From positions 1 through 41,915 of the forward strand of contig JAFQQY010000027.1 of NCBI GenBank assembly GCA_017410365.1: DNA of 41,915 nt, in the 5' to 3' direction. The notes below the pieces were generated by a model. That model did no database searches. It saw only the letters and a program-made list of their open reading frames with translations, and was not told the origin of the DNA. The translations under genes were made by a program, and so were the position numbers. Numbering within the stretch: position 1 is the stretch's first letter; every line of letters starts with the position of its first letter. This document shows positions 16,815-25,123 of the stretch, piece by piece. The DNA comes from Prevotella sp. GTDB taxonomy: Bacteria; Bacteroidota; Bacteroidia; Bacteroidales; Bacteroidaceae.

Positions 16815-18449
16815 ATGAAGAAATTTATTTCATTATTAGCACTATTAATAACTAGTAGTTATTTATATGCGTATGATTTTGAAGTGGATGGAATCTTTTA
16901 TAACATCACCTCTATTGAGAACAAAACTGTTGAGGTTACCTATTCAACGGATTTGAATTATCAGCAAAACCGTGTGGTGATACCATCAGAAGTCACATGG
17001 GGCAACTATAACTTTACAGTTAAAGGGATTGGCCCCTGTGCTTTTGATGGGTTCAATTACCCAAACAGAGTTGATACAATCATTATTTCTAAGGGAATCG
17101 AGTATATTGGAAGTTTGGCTTTTCAAAGTTCAAATCTAAAAATGATTCGTATACCTAATACAATCAAGAATATAGGTGATAATGCTTTTTCTCCTGGCAA
17201 TAAACACGACCAATCAATAGATTGGTATGTGGATGATTTTGAATGGCTTTGCACAATTGGACATCACTTTAGCTCATATACAATAAAGAATATATATGTG
17301 AATAATGTAAAATTGGAAGGGGATATTATTATTTCTAATGGTGTTCCATTTATTAGTTCAATTTTTAATGGCTTTGAGTGGATAAAGACTTTAACTATAG
17401 CCTCATCGGTTTCGTACATAACAACATATGCATTTCAAAATAGTAAAAAAATGGAGTCTGTTACATTTATGGAAGGTGTTAAAAGAATAGGATCCGTTGC
17501 CTTTAGAAATTGTACTAGCCTTAGAAATATATCATTACCTAATAGCTTAACTTGTATTGATGGCGGAGCCTTTGAGAACTGTCCAGCCCTTATGGATGTT
17601 CAGAGTTATATTACAGAACCATTCCCTACAGATGGTTTTACTAATGGACAATATCTTAGTGCCACATTGACGGTACCACATGGAACAAAAGCAAAATACA
17701 TGGCTGTTGATGGATGGAAGAACTTCGCTAATATACAGGAACGTGATGGGTGTTCATATACTATAGATTTGTCTGTTATAGGAAATGGGACATTGAAAAT
17801 GAACGAAGAGACGCTCGGAGATTTTATAATAGCTGACAAAAATTCAAATATTTCAATACGATGTGTACCAAATGAAGGATACAAACTAGAAAAAGTCACT
17901 ATAGATGATATAGATATCACAAACAATGTTATTAATAATGTTATTACAATAGAAGGAATAAAGAAGAATTGCAAATTAGAAGTAACCTTTGCTAAGATCC
18001 CCATTTCATTGACTATTCAGCACGCAGAGAACGGCTACCTGAAGCAGTTCGTTGAGCGAGGTGCAAACATTAAATTTGCAATTGTGCCAGCAGACGGGTG
18101 GAAGATAAATACCATAGTCTATAATGGCTATGACGTAACGTCAGAATTGAACGACGACAAAGAATACACCACTCCTGCTATTAACGCAGATGCCATGTTA
18201 TCTATATCATTCGAGTCAACTCAGAGCGCAATTAATTCAGCACGAATAACCTATGCGAAGGTCTATGGTTCCAATGGAGAGATTGTGATTTCAGGCACTG
18301 GAAAAGGTGACGCAATATATGTTTACGATGATTGTGGTAAAATAATTGCCCAAACCGTTGCAAATAGCACAGAACAGAGAATTGCTATTCAAGCGAAAGG
18401 CATTTATATCGTCAAAGTAGGCGGAAAGACAGTGAAGGTATGTCTATAG
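16815..18449 (+). CDS. BspA-like leucine-rich repeat secreted protein with C-terminal sorting-type domain
   Basis: I start at the ATG at 16815, because the in-frame TTG at 16770 precedes a signal peptide by 15 unlikely residues. The signal peptide is MKKFISLLALLITSSYLYA. Residues ~55-310 hold LRR_5/BspA-type repeats such as VDTIIISKGIEYIGSLAFQSS and MESVTFMEGVKRIGSVAFRNC. Two InlB B-repeat-like beta modules follow (about 311-470). The tail (about 475-544) with GDAIYVYDDCGKIIAQ and KGIYIVKVGGKTVKV looks like a type IX secretion C-terminal domain. BspA-like proteins are surface adhesins. Its long leader contains the structured RNA. Confidence 0.85.
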   Translation: MKKFISLLALLITSSYLYAYDFEVDGIFYNITSIENKTVEVTYSTDLNYQQNRVVIPSEVTWGNYNFTVKGIGPCAFDGFNYPNRVDTIIISKGIEYIGSLAFQSSNLKMIRIPNTIKNIGDNAFSPGNKHDQSIDWYVDDFEWLCTIGHHFSSYTIKNIYVNNVKLEGDIIISNGVPFISSIFNGFEWIKTLTIASSVSYITTYAFQNSKKMESVTFMEGVKRIGSVAFRNCTSLRNISLPNSLTCIDGGAFENCPALMDVQSYITEPFPTDGFTNGQYLSATLTVPHGTKAKYMAVDGWKNFANIQERDGCSYTIDLSVIGNGTLKMNEETLGDFIIADKNSNISIRCVPNEGYKLEKVTIDDIDITNNVINNVITIEGIKKNCKLEVTFAKIPISLTIQHAENGYLKQFVERGANIKFAIVPADGWKINTIVYNGYDVTSELNDDKEYTTPAINADAMLSISFESTQSAINSARITYAKVYGSNGEIVISGTGKGDAIYVYDDCGKIIAQTVANSTEQRIAIQAKGIYIVKVGGKTVKVCL

Positions 18450-18489
18450 CAATCGCAAAATAAATAGTCGTTCCTTAAAAAACAATTTT

Positions 18490-18531
18490 CAGAGAAATTC
18501 TATCAGCAATTAGGATTTCTCTGATTTTTTG
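18490..18531 (+). terminator. Terminator after the BspA-like gene
   Basis: CAGAGAAAT (18490-18498) pairs with ATTTCTCTG (18515-18523), and ATTTTTTG follows. Confidence 0.85.
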
Positions 18532-18730
18532 TATAAGAAACAAAAGAACTCTCATAGCTCTTTTGAAGTTATATGCAACAGCTACTAGAATAACATTCAC
18601 GGAATCTCCTTCTTCTGTCCTTCTGTCATGAAAAACTAATGCGACTTATAGTTACTTCTGCCATTAAAAAGTCCTCCCGTCAAAGAGTTGAAAAATTAAA
18701 GTCCTCCTGTACTCCTGTCTAAAAAGTACT
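18531..18730. other. Gene-free stretch with degenerate AAAGTCCTCC repeats
   Basis: There is no plausible gene. Copies of AAAGTCCTCC(C/T)GT or AAAGTACTCCC occur at about 18669, 18699 and 18724, preceded by CTTCTGTCCTTCTGTC. They look like a decayed simple-sequence tract. Confidence 0.45.
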
Positions 18731-18779
18731 CCCAACAAAAAAAACAAGCGGGGCAAATCATTTAGATTAACCCCGCTTG
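18731..18779 (-). terminator. Terminator of the DUF3127 gene
   Basis: CAAGCGGGG (18745-18753) pairs with CCCCGCTTG (18771-18779), with inner AAATC/GATT pairing. The minus-strand transcript then runs into TTTTTTTTG (18736-18744). Confidence 0.9.
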
Positions 18780-18803
18780 ATTTAATAATAAACAGATTTT
18801 TGT

Positions 18804-19193
18804 TTAGAACGGCAGGTCATCTGCACTACCCTCGCCTGCTGGTTCTGCTGCAGGAGGGAATGTTGCTGCAGGCTGTGCAAATGGAGCGGCAGGTTCTTCA
18901 ACTGGAACTGCTGGCTGCTGAACATTACGATTAACAGCCCATGCATTAATACGATTGAACCAACGACCTTGCCACTCACTAGCATCAATGTCGAAAGACA
19001 CCGTAAGTTCTTCACCACTCTGTATATTAAACTGCTTTATCTTATCTTCACCAAACACTCTGAAACAACACTTACGTGGATACTGGTCATGAGTTTCCAA
19101 TACAAACTCCTGTGACATCCAAGGGTTTCCTGTGCGACCAGACACACCACTCTGTGGAGGCAATACTGCAATTATTTTTCCTGTTAATTCCAT
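18804..19193 (-). CDS. DUF3127 protein, SSB-like with an SSB-type C-terminal tip
   Basis: Residues 1-88 match DUF3127, a Bacteroidetes family with an OB-fold-like pattern (MELTGKIIAVLPPQSGVSG, GNPWMSQEFVLET, CCFRVFGEDKIKQFNI, VSFDIDASEWQGRWFNRINAW). A Pro/Ala-rich flexible linker (about 92-122) leads to the end SADDLPF. This acidic tip with a final Phe is the arrangement used by single-stranded DNA-binding protein to recruit repair and replication proteins. A role in DNA binding is therefore inferred from the fold, the tail and the neighbouring dnaN; DUF3127 has no established function that I know of. It is divergent from dnaN and followed by a strong terminator. Confidence 0.85.
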   Translation of the reverse strand: MELTGKIIAVLPPQSGVSGRTGNPWMSQEFVLETHDQYPRKCCFRVFGEDKIKQFNIQSGEELTVSFDIDASEWQGRWFNRINAWAVNRNVQQPAVPVEEPAAPFAQPAATFPPAAEPAGEGSADDLPF

Positions 19194-19281
19194 AATATTA
19201 TATAACTTTTATTATTGTTTTCAATAAATCGTTTGCGAAATTACAAAATAGTTTTAATTTGAACAATTTTTCGTTGAATAT

Positions 19282-19314
19282 TTTTGTCTTAACGACAGTA
19301 ATTTTGTATTTTTG
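19282..19314 (+). promoter_or_regulatory. Promoter of the dnaN operon
   Basis: TTTTG (19282-19286) is followed after 20 nt by TATTTTTG (19307-19314), fitting both Bacteroidetes boxes. TAATTTTG (19299-19306) offers a second possible -7 box. Confidence 0.7.
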
Positions 19315-19350
19315 TAGTCTAGAAAATTAATAAATACAAACGATATACTC

Positions 19351-20475
19351 ATGAGATTTACATTATCAAGTTCTGCGCTAACCAACAAACTGGTTGCACT
19401 ATCGAAAGTTATAAACAGCAAGAACTCGCTACCTATTCTTGCAGACTTCGTTTTTGAAATAGAAAACAACACGCTTAGACTGACCGCATCGGACAGCGAA
19501 AATACAATGAAGACTTCATTGGAGCTTAACGAGAGTGACTCTAATGGCGTTTTTGCTATAGGTAATCATGATTTGATAGAAGCAGTAAAGGGTATTTCTG
19601 AGCAACCTATCACATTCGACGTAAACTTGCAGGACAATATAGCTAAAATAAGTTATCTGAACGGTTTGTTCTCTCTTCCTATAGACAGTGCCGACGAGTT
19701 CCCTATAGCTCAAGAAATCAGTGCCGGAGCAAATGTAATCAACATAAACAGCAATGTGCTCGCTGAAAATATCAACCGCTCATTGTTTGCTACTGGCCAG
19801 GACGAGATTAGACCTGTTATGAACGGTATATTCTTTGATTTATCTCCAGAAAGCCTTTCTATAGTTGCTACAGACGGACACAAGCTTGTAAGAAACAAGA
19901 TTCTTAATATCAACAACGAGATTCCTGCATCTTTTATCTTGCCGAAAAAGCCTGCTAATCTACTTAGAAGCATGTTGTCGAAAGATGGCGGTGATGTTAC
20001 GATAAAATTTGACGACCGAAATGCTGAGATTAATTTTGGTGACGGAATGATAAAATGCAGACTGATAGAAGGACGTTACCCTAACTATAATTCTGTTATT
20101 CCACAGTCTAACCCAAATCAGTTAAGTGTTGACAGAGCAGCCTTGTTAAGTGCATTAAGACGAGTACAGCCTTTTGCTAATGGCTCTAGCAACCTCATAC
20201 GTTTCCATATTGAAAATGGTATATTGCAACTTGACGCTGAGGATTACGACTTCTCTAAAACTGCAACAGAAAGAATGTCTTGCGAATATAACGGCATGCC
20301 AATGAGCATCGGATTCAAGGGAGCGTCGTTCATTGAGATATTAAGCAATATTGACAGTCAGGATGTGATTATACAACTAGCAGATCCTAGCAGAGCTGGA
20401 GTTGTAATACCATCTGAACAACCAGAAAATCAAGATGTGCTCATGCTTATGATGCCAATGCTTCTTAACGACTAA
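19351..20475 (+). CDS. dnaN: DNA polymerase III subunit beta (sliding clamp)
   Basis: Forms the ring clamp that tethers DNA polymerases and other factors to DNA. The protein has the usual 374 residues and family hallmarks: KVINSKNSLPILADF near the start, ATDGHKLVRN in the middle domain, KPANLLRSML, IEGRYPNYNSVIP, and the end VLMLMMPMLLND, which corresponds to the MPMR-like C-terminus near the protein-binding cleft. It heads an operon; the exonuclease gene starts 17 bp downstream. Confidence 0.97.
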   Translation: MRFTLSSSALTNKLVALSKVINSKNSLPILADFVFEIENNTLRLTASDSENTMKTSLELNESDSNGVFAIGNHDLIEAVKGISEQPITFDVNLQDNIAKISYLNGLFSLPIDSADEFPIAQEISAGANVININSNVLAENINRSLFATGQDEIRPVMNGIFFDLSPESLSIVATDGHKLVRNKILNINNEIPASFILPKKPANLLRSMLSKDGGDVTIKFDDRNAEINFGDGMIKCRLIEGRYPNYNSVIPQSNPNQLSVDRAALLSALRRVQPFANGSSNLIRFHIENGILQLDAEDYDFSKTATERMSCEYNGMPMSIGFKGASFIEILSNIDSQDVIIQLADPSRAGVVIPSEQPENQDVLMLMMPMLLND

Positions 20476-20492
20476 GGACTGCAAAAGAAGAT

Positions 20493-21347
20493 ATGAAGCT
20501 GAATTTACAAAAGCCTTTAGTCATCTTTGACCTGGAGACTACTGGCCTTGACTTGGTAAAAGACAGAATAATACAGATTTCCTATATAAAAGTCTATCCA
20601 GACGGAAAAGAAACTAGAGGAAACGAAATAATAAATCCGGAGAAACCAATTAGCGCAGATATTACTGCGCTAACTGGTTTTTCTAATGAAGATGTAAAAG
20701 ACAAACCCACATTTAAAAACATCGCATCAAAGCTAAACGAGGAATTTAAAGGATGTGACTTTGCCGGATTCAACTCCAATCATTTCGACATTCCGCTTTT
20801 GGCAGAGGAATTCTTGCGTGCAGGCATAGATTTTGACTTCTCAAAATGTAGGCTTATAGACATCCAAACGATATTCCATAAGATGGAAAGAAGAAATCTT
20901 GCAGCTGCATATAAGTTCTATTGCGGCAGAAAGATGGAGGACGACTTTGAAGCTCATCGTGCAGACCAAGACACAGAAGCAACATATAGGGTCCTATTAG
21001 GGCAATTAGACAAGTATAATCCTGAAACTGAACCAGAAGTTGAAAGGCAGCTAAAAAATGACATGGGTTTCTTGGCTGACTTCTCCAAGCAAAACAATAA
21101 CGTTGATTTTGCAGGAAGAATTGTCTGGGCTGAACTAAAGGACAAAAACGGGAATACCATTAAAGACAAAGAAGGGAATCCAGTTTTAACTGAGGTCTTT
21201 AATTTCGGCAAACATAAGGGAGAGTCTGTTGCTGATGTACTGAAATATGATTCTGGATATTATAGTTGGATACTCGGGGGTGACTTTACATATAACACCA
21301 AGCAGGTGCTGACAAGAATTAGATTGAGAGAAAGTAAACTATTATAA
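20493..21347 (+). CDS. DnaQ-type 3'-5' exonuclease with C-terminal extension
   Basis: A DEDDh exonuclease: ExoI motif FDLETTGLD (D15, E17 region), ExoII GFNSNHFDIPLL, and ExoIII HRADQDTEAT with the catalytic His and Asp. It could proofread, as the epsilon subunit of polymerase III, or process DNA or RNA. The domain ends at about residue 175. A further ~100 residues hold FNFGKHKGESVADVLKYDSGYYSWILGG, a small domain also found fused to or beside exonucleases in Bacteroidetes. Placement directly after dnaN favours a replication-linked role. coaBC follows after 4 bp. Confidence 0.88.
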   Translation: MKLNLQKPLVIFDLETTGLDLVKDRIIQISYIKVYPDGKETRGNEIINPEKPISADITALTGFSNEDVKDKPTFKNIASKLNEEFKGCDFAGFNSNHFDIPLLAEEFLRAGIDFDFSKCRLIDIQTIFHKMERRNLAAAYKFYCGRKMEDDFEAHRADQDTEATYRVLLGQLDKYNPETEPEVERQLKNDMGFLADFSKQNNNVDFAGRIVWAELKDKNGNTIKDKEGNPVLTEVFNFGKHKGESVADVLKYDSGYYSWILGGDFTYNTKQVLTRIRLRESKLL

Positions 21348-21351
21348 CATT

Positions 21352-22548
21352 ATGCTTAAAGGCAAAAAAATTGTATTAGGAATAACTGGGTCTATTGCTG
21401 CATATAAAGCTTGCTATATTATAAGAGGACTTATGAAGAAGGGAGCTGAAGTACAAGTAGTGATAACACCTGCAGGTAAAGAGTTCATCACTCCTATCAC
21501 CTTATCAGCACTCACACAGAAACCTGTTATCAGCGACTTCTTCTCGCAGCGTGACGGTACATGGCACAGTCATGTAGCATTGGGACTATGGGCTGATGCC
21601 ATGATTATTGCTCCTTGTACAGCATCTTCATTAGGCAAAATGGCTAATGGCATTGCAGACAACATGCTGATAACAACCTATCTGTCGATGAAGGCTCCTG
21701 TTTTCATTGCGCCAGCCATGGATTTGGACATGTATGCCCACCCTACTACACAGCAAAATATTGAAAAGCTAAAATCATTCGGTAATATGTTTATCGAACC
21801 GCAAAGCGGTTATTTGGCAAGTGGCTTGGAGGGCAAAGGCAGAATGGAGGAGCCTGATGTTATAGTAAATAGAATTGAAAGTTATTTCCGTGGAGGCGAA
21901 AAGGACCTTGAAGGGAAAAACATTATGATAACAGCAGGTCCAACTTATGAAAAAATAGATCCTGTGAGGTTTATTGGAAATTATTCAAGCGGGAAAATGG
22001 GATTTGCACTGGCTGAGGAATGTGCACGACGTGGAGCAAAGGTAACATTAATTGCCGGTCCTGTTAGTATCAGCACAAACAGTACAAACATAAAACGTAT
22101 TGATGTTGAAAGTTGTGAAGAGATGTACAACACCGCTATCGAATGTTTTAAAGATATGGATGCTGCTATACTTTGCGCTGCTGTGGCAGACTTTAAACCT
22201 GAGTTTATTGCAGACAACAAGATAAAGAGAGAAAAAGAAGACCTCACGATTACGCTCAAACCTACGCATGACATAGCTGCAGAATTAGGCAGAAACAAGA
22301 AAGGCAATCAAAAACTAATTGGATTTGCACTTGAGACAAACAACGAGGTGACTAATGCCCAAGGCAAACTGAAGCGTAAGAATCTAGATTTTATTGTTCT
22401 TAACTCTCTTAGAACAGAAGGAACTTGTTTCCGCTCTGATGATAATAAGATTAGTATAATATCTGAGAATGGCCAAAAGGATTTCGAAAAGAAAAACAAA
22501 CAGGCTGTTGCTGAAGATATCATAAACGAAATGGTTAGTATTCTATAG
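21352..22548 (+). CDS. coaBC: Bifunctional phosphopantothenoylcysteine decarboxylase / phosphopantothenate-cysteine ligase
   Basis: Carries out two steps of coenzyme A synthesis. The N-terminal flavoprotein CoaC domain has GSIAAYKA, the active-site His region WHSHVALG, PCTASSLGKMANGIADNML and PAMDLDMY. The C-terminal CoaB domain begins near residue 183 with IMITAGPTYEKIDPVRFIGNYSSGKMG and includes AAVADFKP and KIKREK with the conserved Lys. The length of 398 is standard. It lies 4 bp after the exonuclease gene and 8 bp before the DUF4835 gene, in one operon. Confidence 0.97.
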   Translation: MLKGKKIVLGITGSIAAYKACYIIRGLMKKGAEVQVVITPAGKEFITPITLSALTQKPVISDFFSQRDGTWHSHVALGLWADAMIIAPCTASSLGKMANGIADNMLITTYLSMKAPVFIAPAMDLDMYAHPTTQQNIEKLKSFGNMFIEPQSGYLASGLEGKGRMEEPDVIVNRIESYFRGGEKDLEGKNIMITAGPTYEKIDPVRFIGNYSSGKMGFALAEECARRGAKVTLIAGPVSISTNSTNIKRIDVESCEEMYNTAIECFKDMDAAILCAAVADFKPEFIADNKIKREKEDLTITLKPTHDIAAELGRNKKGNQKLIGFALETNNEVTNAQGKLKRKNLDFIVLNSLRTEGTCFRSDDNKISIISENGQKDFEKKNKQAVAEDIINEMVSIL

Positions 22549-22556
22549 ATTCAAAT

Positions 22557-23462
22557 ATGAAAAGATTCATTGGCATAATTGTTTTTACTATAGTAACAGT
22601 TTTAGCGGCGACAGCCCAAGAACTGCAAGCGAAGATAAACATTAATCACAGTAAAGTGGGAGCAACTGATGTTAGTGTTTTTGAAAACTTAAAGCAAACT
22701 CTTGAACAGTTTGTCAACGAACGCCAATGGACTGAACTACAATTTCAAGAGAACGAAAGAATACAATGCAACTTTAATATTACTGTTGATAAATATGACA
22801 AAACAAACAATTCTTTTGAATGTACTGCCATAATTCAGGCAAACAGACCTGTTTATAATTCACAGTATACAACAACCATTTATAATAACAGAGACGCTAA
22901 TTTCAATTTCGAATATGCACAATTCGACCAGTTGAATTATAACGACGAGACTGTCGACAACCAACTGACTGCATTATTTGCATATTACGCTTATTTAATT
23001 ATTGGTCTGGATCTGGATACATTCTCGCCAATGGGGGGGACTGATGTTTTGCAACGTTGCATGAACTTAGTAAACAATGCACAAAATCTAAACTTTACAG
23101 GTTGGAAGTCATTCGATGACAGCAAAAACAGATTTGCTATCATTAATGATTATCTTGACGAGGCTATGAAACCATTCAGACAATTGCAGTATGATTACTA
23201 CAGAAAAGGATTGGACGAAATGGCGAGCAATGTTGAAAGAGGAAGAACAAACATAACGACATGCTTGGAAAACAATTTGAAAAAAGCGCATGAAGATAAG
23301 CCTTTAAGTCTTTTACCGCAAATATGGACGGATTATAAAAAAGATGAATTAGCGAATATATACAAAGGCAAGGGTACACAGAAAGAAAAAGAAAAAGTAT
23401 ATGAAATACTTTTTTCGATAAATGCCTCACAAAGTAATTCATGGAATAAAATAAAGCAATAA
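22557..23462 (+). CDS. DUF4835 family exported protein
   Basis: A signal peptide of about 20 residues (ends VLAATAQ) is followed by the DUF4835 pattern: LQAKININHSKVG, VFENLKQTLEQFVNERQWT, NRPVYNSQYTTTIYN, ALFAYYAYLIIGLDLDTFSPMGG and GWKSFDDSKNRFAIINDYLD. DUF4835 proteins are widespread in Bacteroidetes and are often found next to coaBC and recN. Their function is unknown; export suggests an envelope role. recN starts 2 bp after the stop. The length of 301 is normal. Confidence 0.92.
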   Translation: MKRFIGIIVFTIVTVLAATAQELQAKININHSKVGATDVSVFENLKQTLEQFVNERQWTELQFQENERIQCNFNITVDKYDKTNNSFECTAIIQANRPVYNSQYTTTIYNNRDANFNFEYAQFDQLNYNDETVDNQLTALFAYYAYLIIGLDLDTFSPMGGTDVLQRCMNLVNNAQNLNFTGWKSFDDSKNRFAIINDYLDEAMKPFRQLQYDYYRKGLDEMASNVERGRTNITTCLENNLKKAHEDKPLSLLPQIWTDYKKDELANIYKGKGTQKEKEKVYEILFSINASQSNSWNKIKQ

Positions 23463-23464
23463 GA

Positions 23465-25123
23465 ATGCTAAAACAACTATACATTCGCAATTTCACGCTA
23501 ATAGATACACTTGATATAGAACTTAAGCCTGGTTTCTCTGTAATTACTGGTGAAACGGGTGCCGGAAAGAGTATCATATTAGGAGCTATTGGTTTACTAC
23601 TTGGACAGAGAGCCGATGCTAAGAATATCAAGCAGGGTGCTGACAAATGTATTATTGAAGCGCATTTCGATCTGTCTAAGTACTCACTGGAAGTTTTTTT
23701 CGAGAACAACGATATTGAATATGATGCTCATGACACTATTATTCGTCGTGAACTGACTAGTGCCGGTAAAAGCAGGGCTTTTATTAATGATACGCCTGTA
23801 TCTTTGGCTATACTTAAGGAACTGGGTGAACAACTGGTTGATATTCATAGTCAGCATCAGAATTTACTCTTGAACAAACAGGATTTCCAACTAAATGTAG
23901 TTGACATCATAGCCAATAATAATGATTTATTATCACAATATAGAACAGCATACAATAAATATCAGGAAACAAAAAAGAAATTAGAAAACCTTATTCTGGA
24001 GATAGAACAGAATAGGAGTAATTCTGATTTCCTAAGATTCCAATATGAAGAACTTTGCAATGCAAAGCTTTATGATGGCGAACAAGAAGAACTGGAGCAG
24101 AAACAAGCGACAATGAGCCATGCCGAGGAAATAAAAAGTGCATTGTATGAGGCGGACAATTCGATTAATGCAGAGATTGGCGGTGTTCTTTCTAATGTCA
24201 AGAATGCCAAAAATGCACTAAAAGGCATTATGGATTTATATCCAGTTGCTCAAGAATTGCAGCAAAGATTAGATAGTTGCTATATTGAGTTAGATGATAT
24301 TTCTCATGAAATCAGTACCCAACTGCAAGATATTGATTTTGATCCTGCAGAACTCGAGTATATAAACAACAGATTAGACAAAATATACGAGTTGGAGAAG
24401 AAATATCACTGTGAAACAATCAATGAACTATTATGCAAAATTGAAGAACTGAAACAACAGTTAGATTATGTGGACAATAGTGATATTGTTCTTAATGAAC
24501 TGAAAGAACAGTTGGATATTCATAAGAAGGAATGCGAAACAAAAGCAAGCAAGCTGAGCCAAACTAGAAAGAAATCTGCTTTAAGCATAGAAAAGGAAAT
24601 TTCTGAAAAGTTAGTTGTATTGGGTATGCCTAATATTAACTTCAAGGTAAACATAGAAAAAAAAGAACTTGGACTATTTGGCGCAGATAATGTTTCATTT
24701 ATGTTTAGCGCTAACAAGAATAATCCACTACAGGCTGTGACTCAAGTTGCTTCAGGAGGTGAGATAGCCAGACTGATGCTTTCGTTAAAGGCTATGATTA
24801 GTGGCGCCGTGAAACTCCCTACCATTATTTTTGATGAAATCGACACTGGTGTAAGTGGTAAGATAGCAGAGAAAATGGCAAATATAATGAAAGAGATGGG
24901 AGATAATGACAGACAAGTAATTAGTATCACCCACTTGCCACAGATTGCGGCTTTAGGCACAACCCACTATAAAGTTTATAAAGAAGACACATCAGAAGCA
25001 ACAATAAGCAAGATGACTATTCTTAATGAAGAAGAACGAATAAAGGAAATAGCACAGATGTTAAGCGGCAGCGACATTTCTGATGCAGCAATTAATAACG
25101 CTAAAGAACTTCTAAGATTATGA
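23465..25123 (+). CDS. recN: DNA repair protein RecN
   Basis: An SMC-like ATPase for double-strand break repair. Walker A is GETGAGKS with Lys35. The ABC signature-like segment VASGGEIARLMLSLK and Walker B TIIFDEIDTGVSG lie in the C-terminal part, and the His switch is in QVISITHLPQIAA. Coiled-coil stretches (about 155-385) lie between. SQHQNLLL, typical of RecN, is present. The length of 552 is normal. The last four bases overlap the next gene (ATGA). Confidence 0.97.
   Translation: MLKQLYIRNFTLIDTLDIELKPGFSVITGETGAGKSIILGAIGLLLGQRADAKNIKQGADKCIIEAHFDLSKYSLEVFFENNDIEYDAHDTIIRRELTSAGKSRAFINDTPVSLAILKELGEQLVDIHSQHQNLLLNKQDFQLNVVDIIANNNDLLSQYRTAYNKYQETKKKLENLILEIEQNRSNSDFLRFQYEELCNAKLYDGEQEELEQKQATMSHAEEIKSALYEADNSINAEIGGVLSNVKNAKNALKGIMDLYPVAQELQQRLDSCYIELDDISHEISTQLQDIDFDPAELEYINNRLDKIYELEKKYHCETINELLCKIEELKQQLDYVDNSDIVLNELKEQLDIHKKECETKASKLSQTRKKSALSIEKEISEKLVVLGMPNINFKVNIEKKELGLFGADNVSFMFSANKNNPLQAVTQVASGGEIARLMLSLKAMISGAVKLPTIIFDEIDTGVSGKIAEKMANIMKEMGDNDRQVISITHLPQIAALGTTHYKVYKEDTSEATISKMTILNEEERIKEIAQMLSGSDISDAAINNAKELLRL

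Noticed and set aside
18804-19193. A prophage or plasmid-derived second SSB
   Set aside because: It matches the chromosomal DUF3127 family and no phage genes surround it.
23176-23709. 177-residue minus-strand ORF
   Set aside because: Shadow of DUF4835 and the recN start, both strongly supported on the plus strand.
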